NCBI RefSeq assembly: GCF_016839145.1
Contig: NZ_CP069303.1
Span: 1,178,001 to 1,242,000, forward strand
Length of the DNA: 64,000 nt
Source of the DNA: Shinella sp. PSBB067
GTDB lineage: Bacteria > Pseudomonadota > Alphaproteobacteria > Rhizobiales > Rhizobiaceae
Direction of reading: 5' to 3'
The translations under genes and the position numbers were made by a program. Positions 51,464-59,799 of this stretch are shown here, piece after piece. The notes beneath the pieces were generated by a model that did not search any database, was not told the origin of the DNA, and saw only the letters and a list, made by a program, of their open reading frames with translations. Numbering within the stretch: the stretch's first letter is position 1; every line of letters begins with the position of its first letter.

Positions 51464-51493
51464 TCTTGCGTCTACCAGTTTCGCCACGCCCGC
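51453..51493 (-). pseudogene. Host tRNA-Leu(UAA), detached 5' half (right element junction)
   Basis: On the minus strand: GCGGGCG acceptor, TG, D arm GCGAAACTGGTAGACGC, then AAGAGACTTAAAATC ending in the anticodon loop core. Next comes CCCAGTTTACC from the element instead of the required TCTCT, so the anticodon stem cannot form. Its promoter is intact upstream. Confidence 0.93.
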
Positions 51494-51502
51494 TTCCGCC
51501 TG

Positions 51503-51531
51503 TGCGTAGCCGAGGCGGCCGGACGGATCAA
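51503..51531 (-). promoter_or_regulatory. Original host promoter of the split tRNA-Leu
   Basis: On the minus strand TTGATC (51531-51526), 17 bp, TACGCA (51508-51503), ten bases upstream of the tRNA 5' end. After integration it reads through the 5' half into the element, toward the RNA polymerase gene about 250 bp away, with no evident terminator between. Confidence 0.6.
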
Positions 51532-51590
51532 GGGGTGGCCTGGGGCGGCGGCGAAATCTGCCTCGATCACGCCGCCGGAGGACGGGCCGG

Positions 51591-52598
51591 TCAACCGAAA
51601 ATGGCGTTCGCGACGAGGTAGAACAGCGCCGAGATCGCCGCTGCCGAGGGCAGGGTGATGATCCATGCCCAGACGATGTTGCCGGCAATGCCCCAGCGGA
51701 CGGCCGAGACGCGGCGCGCGGCGCCGACGCCGATGATGGCGCCGGTGATCGTGTGGGTGGTCGAGACCGGGATGCCGAGCCAGGTGGCGCCGAAGAGCGT
51801 GATCGCCCCGCCGGTCTCGGCGCAGAACCCCTGCATCGGGTTGAGGCGCGTGATCTTCGAGCCCATCGTGTGCACGATGCGCCAGCCGCCCATCAGCGTG
51901 CCGAGCGCCATGGCCGCCTGGCAGGTGATGACCACCCAGAAGGGCACGTAGAACTCGCCGCCGAGATAGCCCTGCGAATAGAGCAGGACGGCGATGATGC
52001 CCATGGTCTTCTGCGCGTCGTTGCCGCCGTGGCCGAGCGAATAGAGCGAGGCCGAGATGAACTGCATGATGCGGAAGGTGCGGTCGACGGCGAACGGCGT
52101 CTGGCGCACGAAGGTCCACGAGACGATGAGCACGAGGACCAGCGCCAGGAAGAAGCCGAAGGCCGGCGACAGGAAGATGGCGCTCGCGGTCTTGAGCAGA
52201 CCGCTCCAGACGACGGCGTCGAAGCCCGTCTTGGCAAGGCCGGCCCCAACGAGGCCGCCGATGAGGGCGTGCGAGGAGCTCGACGGGATGCCGAAGATCC
52301 AGGTGACGACGTTCCAGATGATCGCGCCCATCAGCGCCGCGAAGATGACGAGCGGGCTGACGATGGCGGGATCGATGATGCCCTTGCCGAGCGTCTCGGC
52401 GACATGCAGGCCGAAGAACAGGAAGGCGATGAAGTTGAAGAAGGCCGCCCACATCACCGCATATTGCGGGCGCAGCACGCGCGTGGAAACGATGGTGGCG
52501 ATGGAGTTGGCCGCGTCGTGCAGGCCGTTCAGGAAGTCGAAGATAAGCGCGATGCCGACGAGGCCGACCAGCAGCGGAAGGGCGAGTGTGGCCTCCAT
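51591..52598 (-). CDS. pit: Low-affinity inorganic phosphate transporter, Pit family
   Basis: A 335-residue membrane transporter that takes up phosphate (usually as a metal-phosphate complex) with protons. The duplicated family signature is visible as GLHDAANSIATIVSTRV and GHGGNDAQKTMGII, with IPVSTTHTITGAI near the end and about nine or ten membrane helices. Its ATG overlaps the DUF47 stop (TGATG). The pair matches the orfA-pit operon described in Sinorhizobium meliloti. Confidence 0.96.
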   Translation of the reverse strand: MEATLALPLLVGLVGIALIFDFLNGLHDAANSIATIVSTRVLRPQYAVMWAAFFNFIAFLFFGLHVAETLGKGIIDPAIVSPLVIFAALMGAIIWNVVTWIFGIPSSSSHALIGGLVGAGLAKTGFDAVVWSGLLKTASAIFLSPAFGFFLALVLVLIVSWTFVRQTPFAVDRTFRIMQFISASLYSLGHGGNDAQKTMGIIAVLLYSQGYLGGEFYVPFWVVITCQAAMALGTLMGGWRIVHTMGSKITRLNPMQGFCAETGGAITLFGATWLGIPVSTTHTITGAIIGVGAARRVSAVRWGIAGNIVWAWIITLPSAAAISALFYLVANAIFG

Positions 52599-53242
52599 CA
52601 GACGTTCTCGATCACGATACCGCTGATTTCGTTCGCCACGTCCTCGAAGCGGTCGACGACCTTTTCCAGTTCGCCGTAGATCTCGCTGCCGATGATATAG
52701 GCCATCGGGTCGGACTTGCCGTATTGCTTGAAGAGGTCTTTGAGGCCCTGGTCGTGCAGCTCGTCGGAACGGCCTTCGACACGGGTGACTTCCTCGGCGA
52801 TGGTGCCGAGGCGGCCGGCATGCACGCCGACCTTGTCGAGCAGCGGAATGGCCTCGGCCACGAGATGGGCGGCCTTGACGACGGCCTCGCCCATTTCCTG
52901 CATGCCCGGCTGGAAGCTCGTCTGCTCGTAGAGGCGGATGGTCTTGACCGTCTTGTGCATCATGTCGATGGCGTCGTCCATCGACTGGATCAGGTCCTTG
53001 ATGTCGCCGCGGTCGAAGGGGGTAATGAAGCTGCGGCGCACGGCAAGCAGCACCTCGCGGGTGATGTCGTCGGCCTGGTCCTCGAGCTCGACGATACGGT
53101 CGCAGTGCTTTTCCATGTCCGGGCCGCCGGCCAGGAGCGAGCGGAGGGCCTCGGCGGCGCCGACGACGGTGCGGGAATGCTGCTCGAAGAGATCGAAGAA
53201 TCGGTCCTCGCGCGGCATGAATTTGCGAAACAGCGAAAGCAT
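52598..53242 (-). CDS. PhoU-like DUF47 protein, Pit accessory protein
   Basis: A 214-residue all-helical cytoplasmic protein (MLSLFRKFMPREDRFFDLFE) with paired Glu/Asp-rich segments such as VELEDQADDITREV that bind metal clusters in relatives. It is the partner of Pit, called orfA in S. meliloti, and lies first in the operon. A PHO box sits 25-44 bp upstream, at or near the promoter, consistent with repression by PhoB under phosphate starvation as reported for orfA-pit. Confidence 0.93.
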   Translation of the reverse strand: MLSLFRKFMPREDRFFDLFEQHSRTVVGAAEALRSLLAGGPDMEKHCDRIVELEDQADDITREVLLAVRRSFITPFDRGDIKDLIQSMDDAIDMMHKTVKTIRLYEQTSFQPGMQEMGEAVVKAAHLVAEAIPLLDKVGVHAGRLGTIAEEVTRVEGRSDELHDQGLKDLFKQYGKSDPMAYIIGSEIYGELEKVVDRFEDVANEISGIVIENV

Positions 53243-53266
53243 GGGTGCCCCTTCAGGTGGCTGGGG

Positions 53267-53286
53267 TTGTCATGCGGCTGTCATAA
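53267..53286 (-). promoter_or_regulatory. PHO box before the DUF47-pit operon
   Basis: TGTCAT at 53268-53273 and 53279-53284, an 11-bp period with intervening GCGGC, is the PhoB tandem repeat. It lies just upstream of the operon and probably overlaps its promoter; a third TGTCAC occurs at 53324. Confidence 0.75.
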
Positions 53287-53364
53287 TTGAGCGCAAACGC
53301 GCTGAAAAGCGCTGATTCGGCCTTGTCACAATTCTCTTGCACTGCGGTAAACGGGCATCACCGG

Positions 53365-53943
53365 TCAGGGCACGATCTTGAAGGGCTGCTCGCTGATGGC
53401 GACGGCGCCGCTCGCGCTGTCGCGGAAGCGGTAGCGCAGCACGTAGTCGCCGGCCGGCGGGCTCGTCAGGTTGAGCGTCAGCTTGGCGAAGACCTCCTGG
53501 TTCCGCACGCTGCCCTTGAAGTCGAAGGAGCCGAAGGCCTTCTGCTCGGCAAGCTTGGCGCCCTTGGCGTCGAGCAGTTCGAGGTCGACCGTGAAATGCG
53601 ATTCGAGCGGCCCGCCATCGGCCGCACGCCAGGTGAGGCCAACCGGCTCGACATAGGAGATCAGCGCTTCGCCGGCCTTGAAGCTGGAATCCGGGCGGGC
53701 AGCATACATGCCGTAGCCTTCCGGCGGCGCGGAGACGAAGACAGCCTTGCCGATCGAGAAGGGCAGTGTCGCGGCGAAGGCGCCGTAGGCGTCGCGGATC
53801 GTGTTGTGCGCGCCGACCGTGTCGCCGGCGGCGGCCTGTTCCTCCGCCTTCTTCGCGGCATCGGCGAGTGGGCCGGCAAGCGCGAATGCCGGTGTGAGCG
53901 CGGCGGCAAAGGTCAGACGCATCAGGGACTTCCACGCGAACAT
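53365..53943 (-). CDS. Secreted conserved hypothetical protein, 192 aa
   Basis: It has a signal peptide (MFAWKSLMRLTFAAALTPAF, cleavage near ALA-GP), then a helical stretch and a beta-rich C-terminal half (SHFTVDLELLDAKGAKLAEQ, PPAGDYVLRYRFRDSASG) that looks like an immunoglobulin-type or carbohydrate-binding-like sandwich. GGAGGAAG precedes the ATG. I cannot assign a function. It lies between trkH and the phosphate operon on the same strand. Confidence 0.75.
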   Translation of the reverse strand: MFAWKSLMRLTFAAALTPAFALAGPLADAAKKAEEQAAAGDTVGAHNTIRDAYGAFAATLPFSIGKAVFVSAPPEGYGMYAARPDSSFKAGEALISYVEPVGLTWRAADGGPLESHFTVDLELLDAKGAKLAEQKAFGSFDFKGSVRNQEVFAKLTLNLTSPPAGDYVLRYRFRDSASGAVAISEQPFKIVP

Positions 53944-54018
53944 TCAGTCTTCCTCCAGCCCGATGCCGGTCAAGATGCGGAGAAGCGTGACAACAGTCAA
54001 GGATGCCCGCGAGCTTTG

Positions 54019-55473
54019 TCAGCTCTTCCAGAAGAGCGGCGTCAGGATCACCAGCACGGTGAGGATTTCCAGGCGCCCGAGCAGCATGAGGAAGGAAAGC
54101 ACGTAGAGCGCGGCGTCGTGGAACACCGCGAAGGAGCCGGCCGGGCCGATCTCCGGCGTGACGCCGGGGCCGACATTGGAAAGCGACGTCGCCGCCGCCG
54201 AGACCGCCGTCAGCACGTCGTAGCCCATCAGGCCGAGCAGGATTGCGCCGATCGCGGAGATCGCGACATAGGTGATGAAGAACAGGAAGACGTTGCGCTG
54301 GAGGTCCGCATCGACCGTCATCGGCCCGTAGCGCACCGCGTGGATGCCGTCGGGGTAGATCAGGCGGTAGAGGCCGGTGCGGATGGAGTTGAAGAGGATG
54401 ATGAGGCGGTAGGCCTTGAGGCCGCCGGCCGTCGAGCCCGAGCAGCCGCCGAGAAAGGTGGCGACGAAGGCGAGCGCGACGATGAAGTGCCCCCAGCGTG
54501 TATAGTCGTCGCTGGCAAAGCCCGTCGTCGAGATGATCGACGAGACGGTGAAGAAGGAATGCGCCAGCGCCTCGTGGAAGTCGACGCCCTTGTGCAGGCG
54601 CAGGTAGATGCTGGCCGCCACGGAAAAGAGCACGAGATAGCCGAGGAAGACGCGGATCTGCGGATCGCGCCAGGCATCGAGCCGCTGGCGCACGACGAAG
54701 AGGATCAGCACCGAGAAGGGCAGGCTGCTCAGCGTCATGAAGAAGGTGCCCGCCCACAGCAGCGGCAGGCTCTTGTAGTAGCCGAAGGAGGCGTCGTGGG
54801 TGGAAAGCCCGCCGGTGGCGACGGTGGACATGGCATGGTTCAGCGCGTCGAAGCGGCTCATGCCGAGCGCCGCATAGGTGACGGCGCAGATGAGCGTGAT
54901 CGCCACGTAGATGGCGAGGAAGGCGCGCGTGTAGCTGGCGATGCGGGCAAACGGCTTGTCGGCCGTGTCGGACGATTCGAGCTTGAAGAACGACATGCCG
55001 CCGACGCGCAGATACGGCATGATGAAGAGGCCGAGCGCGAGGATCCCGACGCCGCCGAGCCAGTGCAGCAGTGAGCGCCACATCAGGATGCCGGGCGGCG
55101 CGTTGTCGAGCCCGACGATGACCGTGGAGCCGGTCGTGCTGATCGCCGAGACCGATTCGAAGAGCGCCTGGGCGAAGGTGAGCTTCATCGAGGAGAGCCA
55201 CAGCGGGATCGCGCCGATGACGCAGCCCGAGATCCACAGCATGTTGACGACGAGGAAGCCCATGCGCTTGTTGAAGGGCGGCGGGCCGGCGCGTGTCGCC
55301 GCCGCCGTCGCGAGCGAAAGGCCGCCAGTCATGAAGGCCGAGAGCAGGAAGATTTCCCAGTCGGGATGCCCGTAATAGATGTCGATGAACGCCGGGATCA
55401 GCATCGCAACGGAGAGATAGAGGCCGCTGATGGCGGCGATGTTGATGGCGGACCGGAAGATCGTGGCGTTCAA
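54019..55473 (-). CDS. trkH: TrkH-type potassium uptake protein (TTG start)
   Basis: A 484-residue membrane protein of the Trk/Ktr/HKT superfamily, the potassium-conducting subunit normally gated by cytoplasmic TrkA. Four pore loops are visible: SAISTTGSTVI, MSTVATGGLS, SSIISTTGFAS and ATSLSNVGPGV, each with the selectivity-filter glycine. The start appears to be TTG 55473, with AGGA 8 nt upstream; the next in-frame ATG is 22 codons later. No trkA is nearby. Confidence 0.93.
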   Translation of the reverse strand: MNATIFRSAINIAAISGLYLSVAMLIPAFIDIYYGHPDWEIFLLSAFMTGGLSLATAAATRAGPPPFNKRMGFLVVNMLWISGCVIGAIPLWLSSMKLTFAQALFESVSAISTTGSTVIVGLDNAPPGILMWRSLLHWLGGVGILALGLFIMPYLRVGGMSFFKLESSDTADKPFARIASYTRAFLAIYVAITLICAVTYAALGMSRFDALNHAMSTVATGGLSTHDASFGYYKSLPLLWAGTFFMTLSSLPFSVLILFVVRQRLDAWRDPQIRVFLGYLVLFSVAASIYLRLHKGVDFHEALAHSFFTVSSIISTTGFASDDYTRWGHFIVALAFVATFLGGCSGSTAGGLKAYRLIILFNSIRTGLYRLIYPDGIHAVRYGPMTVDADLQRNVFLFFITYVAISAIGAILLGLMGYDVLTAVSAAATSLSNVGPGVTPEIGPAGSFAVFHDAALYVLSFLMLLGRLEILTVLVILTPLFWKS

Positions 55474-55652
55474 GGAAGTCGTCCTGCGTGCCGGCTGCGC
55501 TCATGGTCCCGTCGCGAAGGGCCGCGCGGCCGGGACGGTCGGTGTCCATCGCTGCGATGGGCAACTTTTTGTTTTTCGCGTCGTTTTTTGCCGAAAACCG
55601 CTGCCCACCCTCCGGCACGATGCTATAGCCTTTGCATTGTCCAAACTCAAGG

Positions 55653-56915
55653 ATGGCATCGAACGGCATGAAACCGGACGTCGACGCAGCCTGCGACGCT
55701 TTGCGCGGGCTCTTTCCAGAAACACCGCTCCAGCTCAACGAGCACCTGTCCGCCCGCTACGGCGCGGAGATCTACCTGAAGCGCGAGGACCTCTCGCCGG
55801 TGCGCTCCTACAAGATCCGGGGTGCCTTCAACTTCTTCCGCAAGGTGCTGGCAAGGCCCGACGGCGCGCGCAGCTTCGTCTGCGCCTCGGCCGGCAACCA
55901 CGCCCAGGGCTTTGCCTTCGTCTGCCGCCATTTCGGCGTGCCGGGCGTGGTCTTCATGCCGGTGACGACGCCGCAGCAGAAGATCGACAAGACGCGCATC
56001 TTCGGCGGCGAGTTCGTCACGATCAGGCTGGTCGGCGACTTCTTCGACCAGTGCTACAAGGCGGCCCGCGACCATGCGGAGGCGACCGGCGCGCTCATGG
56101 TGCCGCCCTTCGACCATGCGGACATCATCGAGGGGCAGGCGACCGTAGCGGCGGAGATCGTCGCGCAGCTCGGGGAGGGCAGGCTGCCGGATCTCGTCGT
56201 GCTGCCGGTCGGCGGCGGGGGCCTCGCCTCCGGCGTCACCGGCTACATGGAGGGCATGGTCGGCCCGTCGAACTTCCTGTTCTGCGAACCCTCGGGCGCC
56301 CCGAGCCTCAAGCGCAGCCTGGAAAGCGGCGCGGTCGTCACGCTCGACCAGGTCGACAACTTCGTCGACGGCGCCGCGGTCGGCCGGATCGGCACGCTCA
56401 ACTTCGCCGCGCTCAGCCGCTTTTCCGCCGACCAGGTCATGCTGCTTTCGGAAAACGTGATCTGCGTGACGATGATCGACATGCTGAACGTCGAGGGCGT
56501 CGTGCTGGAGCCCGCCGGCGCGCTGTCGCTGACGGCGCTGGACGCGCTCGGCCGCGAGGCGCTGGAAGGCAAGACGGTCGTCGCCGTCGTTTCCGGCGGC
56601 AATTTCGACTTCGAGCGCCTGCCCGACGTCAAGGAGCGCGCCATGCGCCATGCGGGGCTGAAGAAATACTTCATCCTGCGCCTTGCCCAGCGCCCGGGCG
56701 CGCTGCGCGACTTCCTCAACATGCTGGGGCCGGACGACGACATCGCCCGCTTCGAGTACCTGAAGAAGTCCGCCCGCAACTTCGGCTCGATCCTCATCGG
56801 CATCGAGACGAAGGCGCCGGAGAACTTCACCGCGCTCAAGAAGGCCTTCGATGCCGCGGGCATGCGCTACCAGGACATCACCGAGAACGAGATTCTCGCA
56901 AACCTCATCATCTAG
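55653..56915 (+). CDS. ilvA: Threonine ammonia-lyase (threonine dehydratase)
   Basis: A PLP enzyme, 420 residues from this start, that deaminates threonine to 2-oxobutyrate, the first step to isoleucine. The PLP lysine is Lys54 in SYKIRGAFNFF; the phosphate-binding loop is GGGGLASG; SAGNHAQGFA is also typical. The C-terminal ~85 residues (ILRLAQRPGALRDFLNML) form one ACT-like regulatory domain. Starts at ATG 55653 and ATG 55668 are both possible; neither has an ideal ribosome site. Confidence 0.94.
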   Translation: MASNGMKPDVDAACDALRGLFPETPLQLNEHLSARYGAEIYLKREDLSPVRSYKIRGAFNFFRKVLARPDGARSFVCASAGNHAQGFAFVCRHFGVPGVVFMPVTTPQQKIDKTRIFGGEFVTIRLVGDFFDQCYKAARDHAEATGALMVPPFDHADIIEGQATVAAEIVAQLGEGRLPDLVVLPVGGGGLASGVTGYMEGMVGPSNFLFCEPSGAPSLKRSLESGAVVTLDQVDNFVDGAAVGRIGTLNFAALSRFSADQVMLLSENVICVTMIDMLNVEGVVLEPAGALSLTALDALGREALEGKTVVAVVSGGNFDFERLPDVKERAMRHAGLKKYFILRLAQRPGALRDFLNMLGPDDDIARFEYLKKSARNFGSILIGIETKAPENFTALKKAFDAAGMRYQDITENEILANLII

Positions 56916-56978
56916 GGACATGGGGCCGGATGGCGCGTTCCCCTTGGAGCGCGCCGCCGCCTGTGCTAGCAATCGGCC

Positions 56979-57293
56979 ATGGCATCGTTCTTTTCAAAAC
57001 TCTTCGGTCGCGCAGGCGATTCGGCAACTCCGGCAAAGGTCGCCGAGGAAACCGAGGCCTATAACGACCTTCTCCTCGTGGCGGCTCCCATAGCGGAGGG
57101 CGGCCAGTACCGTCTTGCCGGGCGTATCGAGAAGCGCGACGGCGACCGGGTGCTGATCCGCACCTTCATCCGCGCCGACCTGTTTTCCTCGCGGGACGAT
57201 ACGGTCGCCTCGACCTTCCGCAAGGCAAGGCAGATCGCCGACCAGCACGGCGCCTCGCTCTTCGGCGACGGCGAGGACAGCCGGCAGGTCTGA
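56979..57293 (+). CDS. HlyU family protein
   Basis: A 104-residue protein (MASFFSKLFGRAGDSATPAK) with the HlyU-domain core LLVAAPIAEGGQYRLAGRIE and VLIRTFIRADLFSSRDD. The family name comes from a Vibrio haemolysin regulator that is not clearly homologous; in alphaproteobacteria these proteins are uncharacterised as far as I know. It lies 63 bp after ilvA and may be cotranscribed. Confidence 0.85.
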   Translation: MASFFSKLFGRAGDSATPAKVAEETEAYNDLLLVAAPIAEGGQYRLAGRIEKRDGDRVLIRTFIRADLFSSRDDTVASTFRKARQIADQHGASLFGDGEDSRQV

Positions 57294-57444
57294 CGGCAAT
57301 TCCGGCCTTCTCCTGAAATTAACGCTGCCGGACGGCGCGAAGACGCTGGAGAACCGGCGCGATTGCCTGTATCCGCAGGAAAACGACTTGTCGCGACCAT
57401 CCTCATCTTATTAAGTGGGGGCGTCGAGAATCTGCGGACCGCTC

Positions 57445-58692
57445 ATGGGAACTGAAAACCTGATCCTGCTTCTCATCGAGGCCGGGTTCTATTTCGTCTT
57501 CATGGTGGGCCTCCTGCACCTGCGCCATCAGGTCGGCATCGGCGTGTTCATCGCCGCGCTCGGCGTGATGCATTTCCTCGAGACCTATCTCGCGGCGGTC
57601 TTCTACATCGAGCTGCCCTTCGGCGTGATCTCGCCGGGCTCCTCGGTGCTGTTTTCCGGCAAGCTGATGATGATCCTCCTCCTTTACGTGAAGGAGGACG
57701 CCGCGGTCGTGCGCGCGCCGATCTACGGGCTGCTGGCCGGCAACTTCCTGACCGTCGGCCTCGGCTTCTTCCTGCGGCACCACCAGACGATCGGCGCGGT
57801 GCCGGGACGTGTCGCGGACCTCGCCTTCATCGACGAGATGGGCTGGCTGATGCTGTGGGGCACGATGCTGCTCTACGTCGATTCGCTCGCCATCATCCTG
57901 ATGTACGAACGGCTCGGACGGGTCTTCAAGCGAAGCATGGCTATGCGCTTCTTCGTCTCGGGCGTCGTCGTGCTGACCTTCGACCAGGTCGGTTTCTTCG
58001 CGGCGCTGCACTTCCTCAACGGCGCGCCCACGGAGGTCTTCTGGGGCGGCTGGATCGCCAAGATGATGGCAGCCTGCGCCTATGCGGTGCTCATCACCGT
58101 CTACTTGCACTATTCGCGCATCTCCGCCATTCCCGTATCGCCCCGGCCGATCTCCGACATCTTCGCCGACCTCACCTTCCGCGAGCGCTACGAAGACCTG
58201 CTCGACCGCTCCGGCCGCGACGCGCTGACAGGCGTCTATGACCGCAGTCGCATGGAATTCGAAGCGCCGCGCATGCTCTCGGCCATGCTGGCGGACGGCC
58301 GGCCGCTGGCGCTGATGATCATCGACGCCGACCATTTCAAGGACGTCAACGACCGCTTCGGCCATCTCGCCGGCGACGGCGTGTTGAAGGACGCCGCCGC
58401 CTGCCTGCAACGGGCGTCGCGCGGCAACGACCGGGTCTTCCGCTTCGGCGGCGAGGAATTCGTGGTGATCTGCGAGGACATCGGGCCGAAGGCCGGCGCC
58501 GAGCGGGCGGAGGCGCTGCGGCGCACCGTGGAGGCGCAGATCCGCCGGCCGGACGGCATGCCGGTCACCGTCAGCATCGGCGTCGCCAACAGCTATGAAG
58601 ACGGCACGACGCTGAACGCGCTGCTTTCGGCCGCCGACGCGCGGCTCTACGCCGCCAAGAGCGCGGGCCGAAACCGCGTGGTTTCCAGCTAG
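57445..58692 (+). CDS. Membrane-anchored diguanylate cyclase (GGDEF)
   Basis: A 415-residue protein: six or seven membrane helices (about 5-225) and a GGDEF domain (about 250-415). The active site is FGGEEF (334-339) with metal ligands in IIDADHFKDVND, and the inhibitory I-site RGND (326-329) lies five residues before the active-site loop. It is thus predicted to make cyclic di-GMP with product inhibition. ATG 57445 is chosen over an in-frame GTG ten codons upstream. The sensor domain is unusual for this class. Confidence 0.92.
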   Translation: MGTENLILLLIEAGFYFVFMVGLLHLRHQVGIGVFIAALGVMHFLETYLAAVFYIELPFGVISPGSSVLFSGKLMMILLLYVKEDAAVVRAPIYGLLAGNFLTVGLGFFLRHHQTIGAVPGRVADLAFIDEMGWLMLWGTMLLYVDSLAIILMYERLGRVFKRSMAMRFFVSGVVVLTFDQVGFFAALHFLNGAPTEVFWGGWIAKMMAACAYAVLITVYLHYSRISAIPVSPRPISDIFADLTFRERYEDLLDRSGRDALTGVYDRSRMEFEAPRMLSAMLADGRPLALMIIDADHFKDVNDRFGHLAGDGVLKDAAACLQRASRGNDRVFRFGGEEFVVICEDIGPKAGAERAEALRRTVEAQIRRPDGMPVTVSIGVANSYEDGTTLNALLSAADARLYAAKSAGRNRVVSS

Positions 58693-58845
58693 GGCAGGGC
58701 CCTTTCAGCGCGGCTTCACGGCTGGATGGCTGTCACAAAAGGGTCATGCGCCCTGCCTATACGGGCAGGCGGCGTCGCGCTTCTCATAGTGCGCGCGGCC
58801 TTGCGCCGGCAGGCCTCTCACCTCCCCAATCGACGGATAGCGCTC

Positions 58846-59754
58846 ATGTTCGACGACCATCACCTGAACCGCATCAAGGCGGAAATTGCCGACAGCTTCG
58901 ACGAGGAGCTGGAAATGCAGATCGAGGAGGAGCGGCTGGACGACCTCATCGCCGAGGGCATGTCCGAAGTGCCTGCCCAGACGCTGGAGCGCCGCGTCTA
59001 TTTCCGCGAGCTGTTCCGCCTCCAGCACGAACTGGTCAAGCTGCAGGACTGGGTGCAGCACAAGAAGCTCAAGATGGTCGTGCTGTTCGAGGGCCGCGAT
59101 TCGGCCGGCAAGGGCGGCGCCATCAAGCGCGTGACCCAGCGCCTCAACCCGCGTGTCTGCCGCGTCGTCGCCCTGCCGGCGCCCACGGAGCGAGAGCGCA
59201 ATCAATGGTACTTCCAGCGCTATGTGCCGCACCTGCCGACGGCGGGCGAAATGGTCCTCTTCGACCGCTCCTGGTACAACCGCGCGGGCGTCGAGCGCGT
59301 CATGGGCTTCTGCTCGGAGGACGAACTGGAGGAGTTCTTCCGCTCGGTGCCGGAATTCGAGCGCATGCTGGTGCGCTCCGGCATCGTGCTCATCAAGTAC
59401 TGGTTCTCGATCACCGACGAGGAGCAGGAGTTCCGCTTCCGCATGCGTATCCACGACCCGCTGAAGCAGTGGAAGCTCTCCCCGATGGACCTGGAAAGCC
59501 GCGTCCACTGGGAAGACTACACCAAGGCGAAGGAGGAGATGCTGGAGCGCACGCATATTCCCGAGGCGCCCTGGTGGATCGTCGAGGCCGTGGACAAGAA
59601 GAGGGCGCGCCTCAACTGCATCGCCCACCTCCTGGCGCAGGTTCCCTACGAGGACGTGCCGAAATCCGCCATCGATCTGCCGGAGCGTGTCCGCCACGAC
59701 GACTATATCCGCAACGAGCCGCCGGCCGAGATGTATGTCCCGGAAGCCTATTGA
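58846..59754 (+). CDS. ppk2: Polyphosphate kinase 2
   Basis: A PPK2-family kinase, 302 residues, that transfers phosphate between polyphosphate and nucleoside diphosphates. Walker A is FEGRDSAGKGG, Walker B lies in MVLFDRSWYNRAGVE with the lid arginines, and KYWFSITDEEQEFRF follows. It is a single-domain (class 1, ADP/GDP-type by length) enzyme. I chose ATG 58846 (MFDDHHLNRIK); the 40-codon extension is not conserved-looking. zntB follows after 45 bp. Confidence 0.95.
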   Translation: MFDDHHLNRIKAEIADSFDEELEMQIEEERLDDLIAEGMSEVPAQTLERRVYFRELFRLQHELVKLQDWVQHKKLKMVVLFEGRDSAGKGGAIKRVTQRLNPRVCRVVALPAPTERERNQWYFQRYVPHLPTAGEMVLFDRSWYNRAGVERVMGFCSEDELEEFFRSVPEFERMLVRSGIVLIKYWFSITDEEQEFRFRMRIHDPLKQWKLSPMDLESRVHWEDYTKAKEEMLERTHIPEAPWWIVEAVDKKRARLNCIAHLLAQVPYEDVPKSAIDLPERVRHDDYIRNEPPAEMYVPEAY

Positions 59755-59799
59755 CGCCGGTCAGCGCACTTGAACCTGCTGGACCAGAGGGAAAGGGGC

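Noticed and set aside
53270..55738. 822-codon minus-strand ORF across trkH and the secreted gene
   Set aside because: Arg/Pro/Ala-rich out-of-frame reading of trkH and its neighbour; the real frames have membrane and signal-peptide features.
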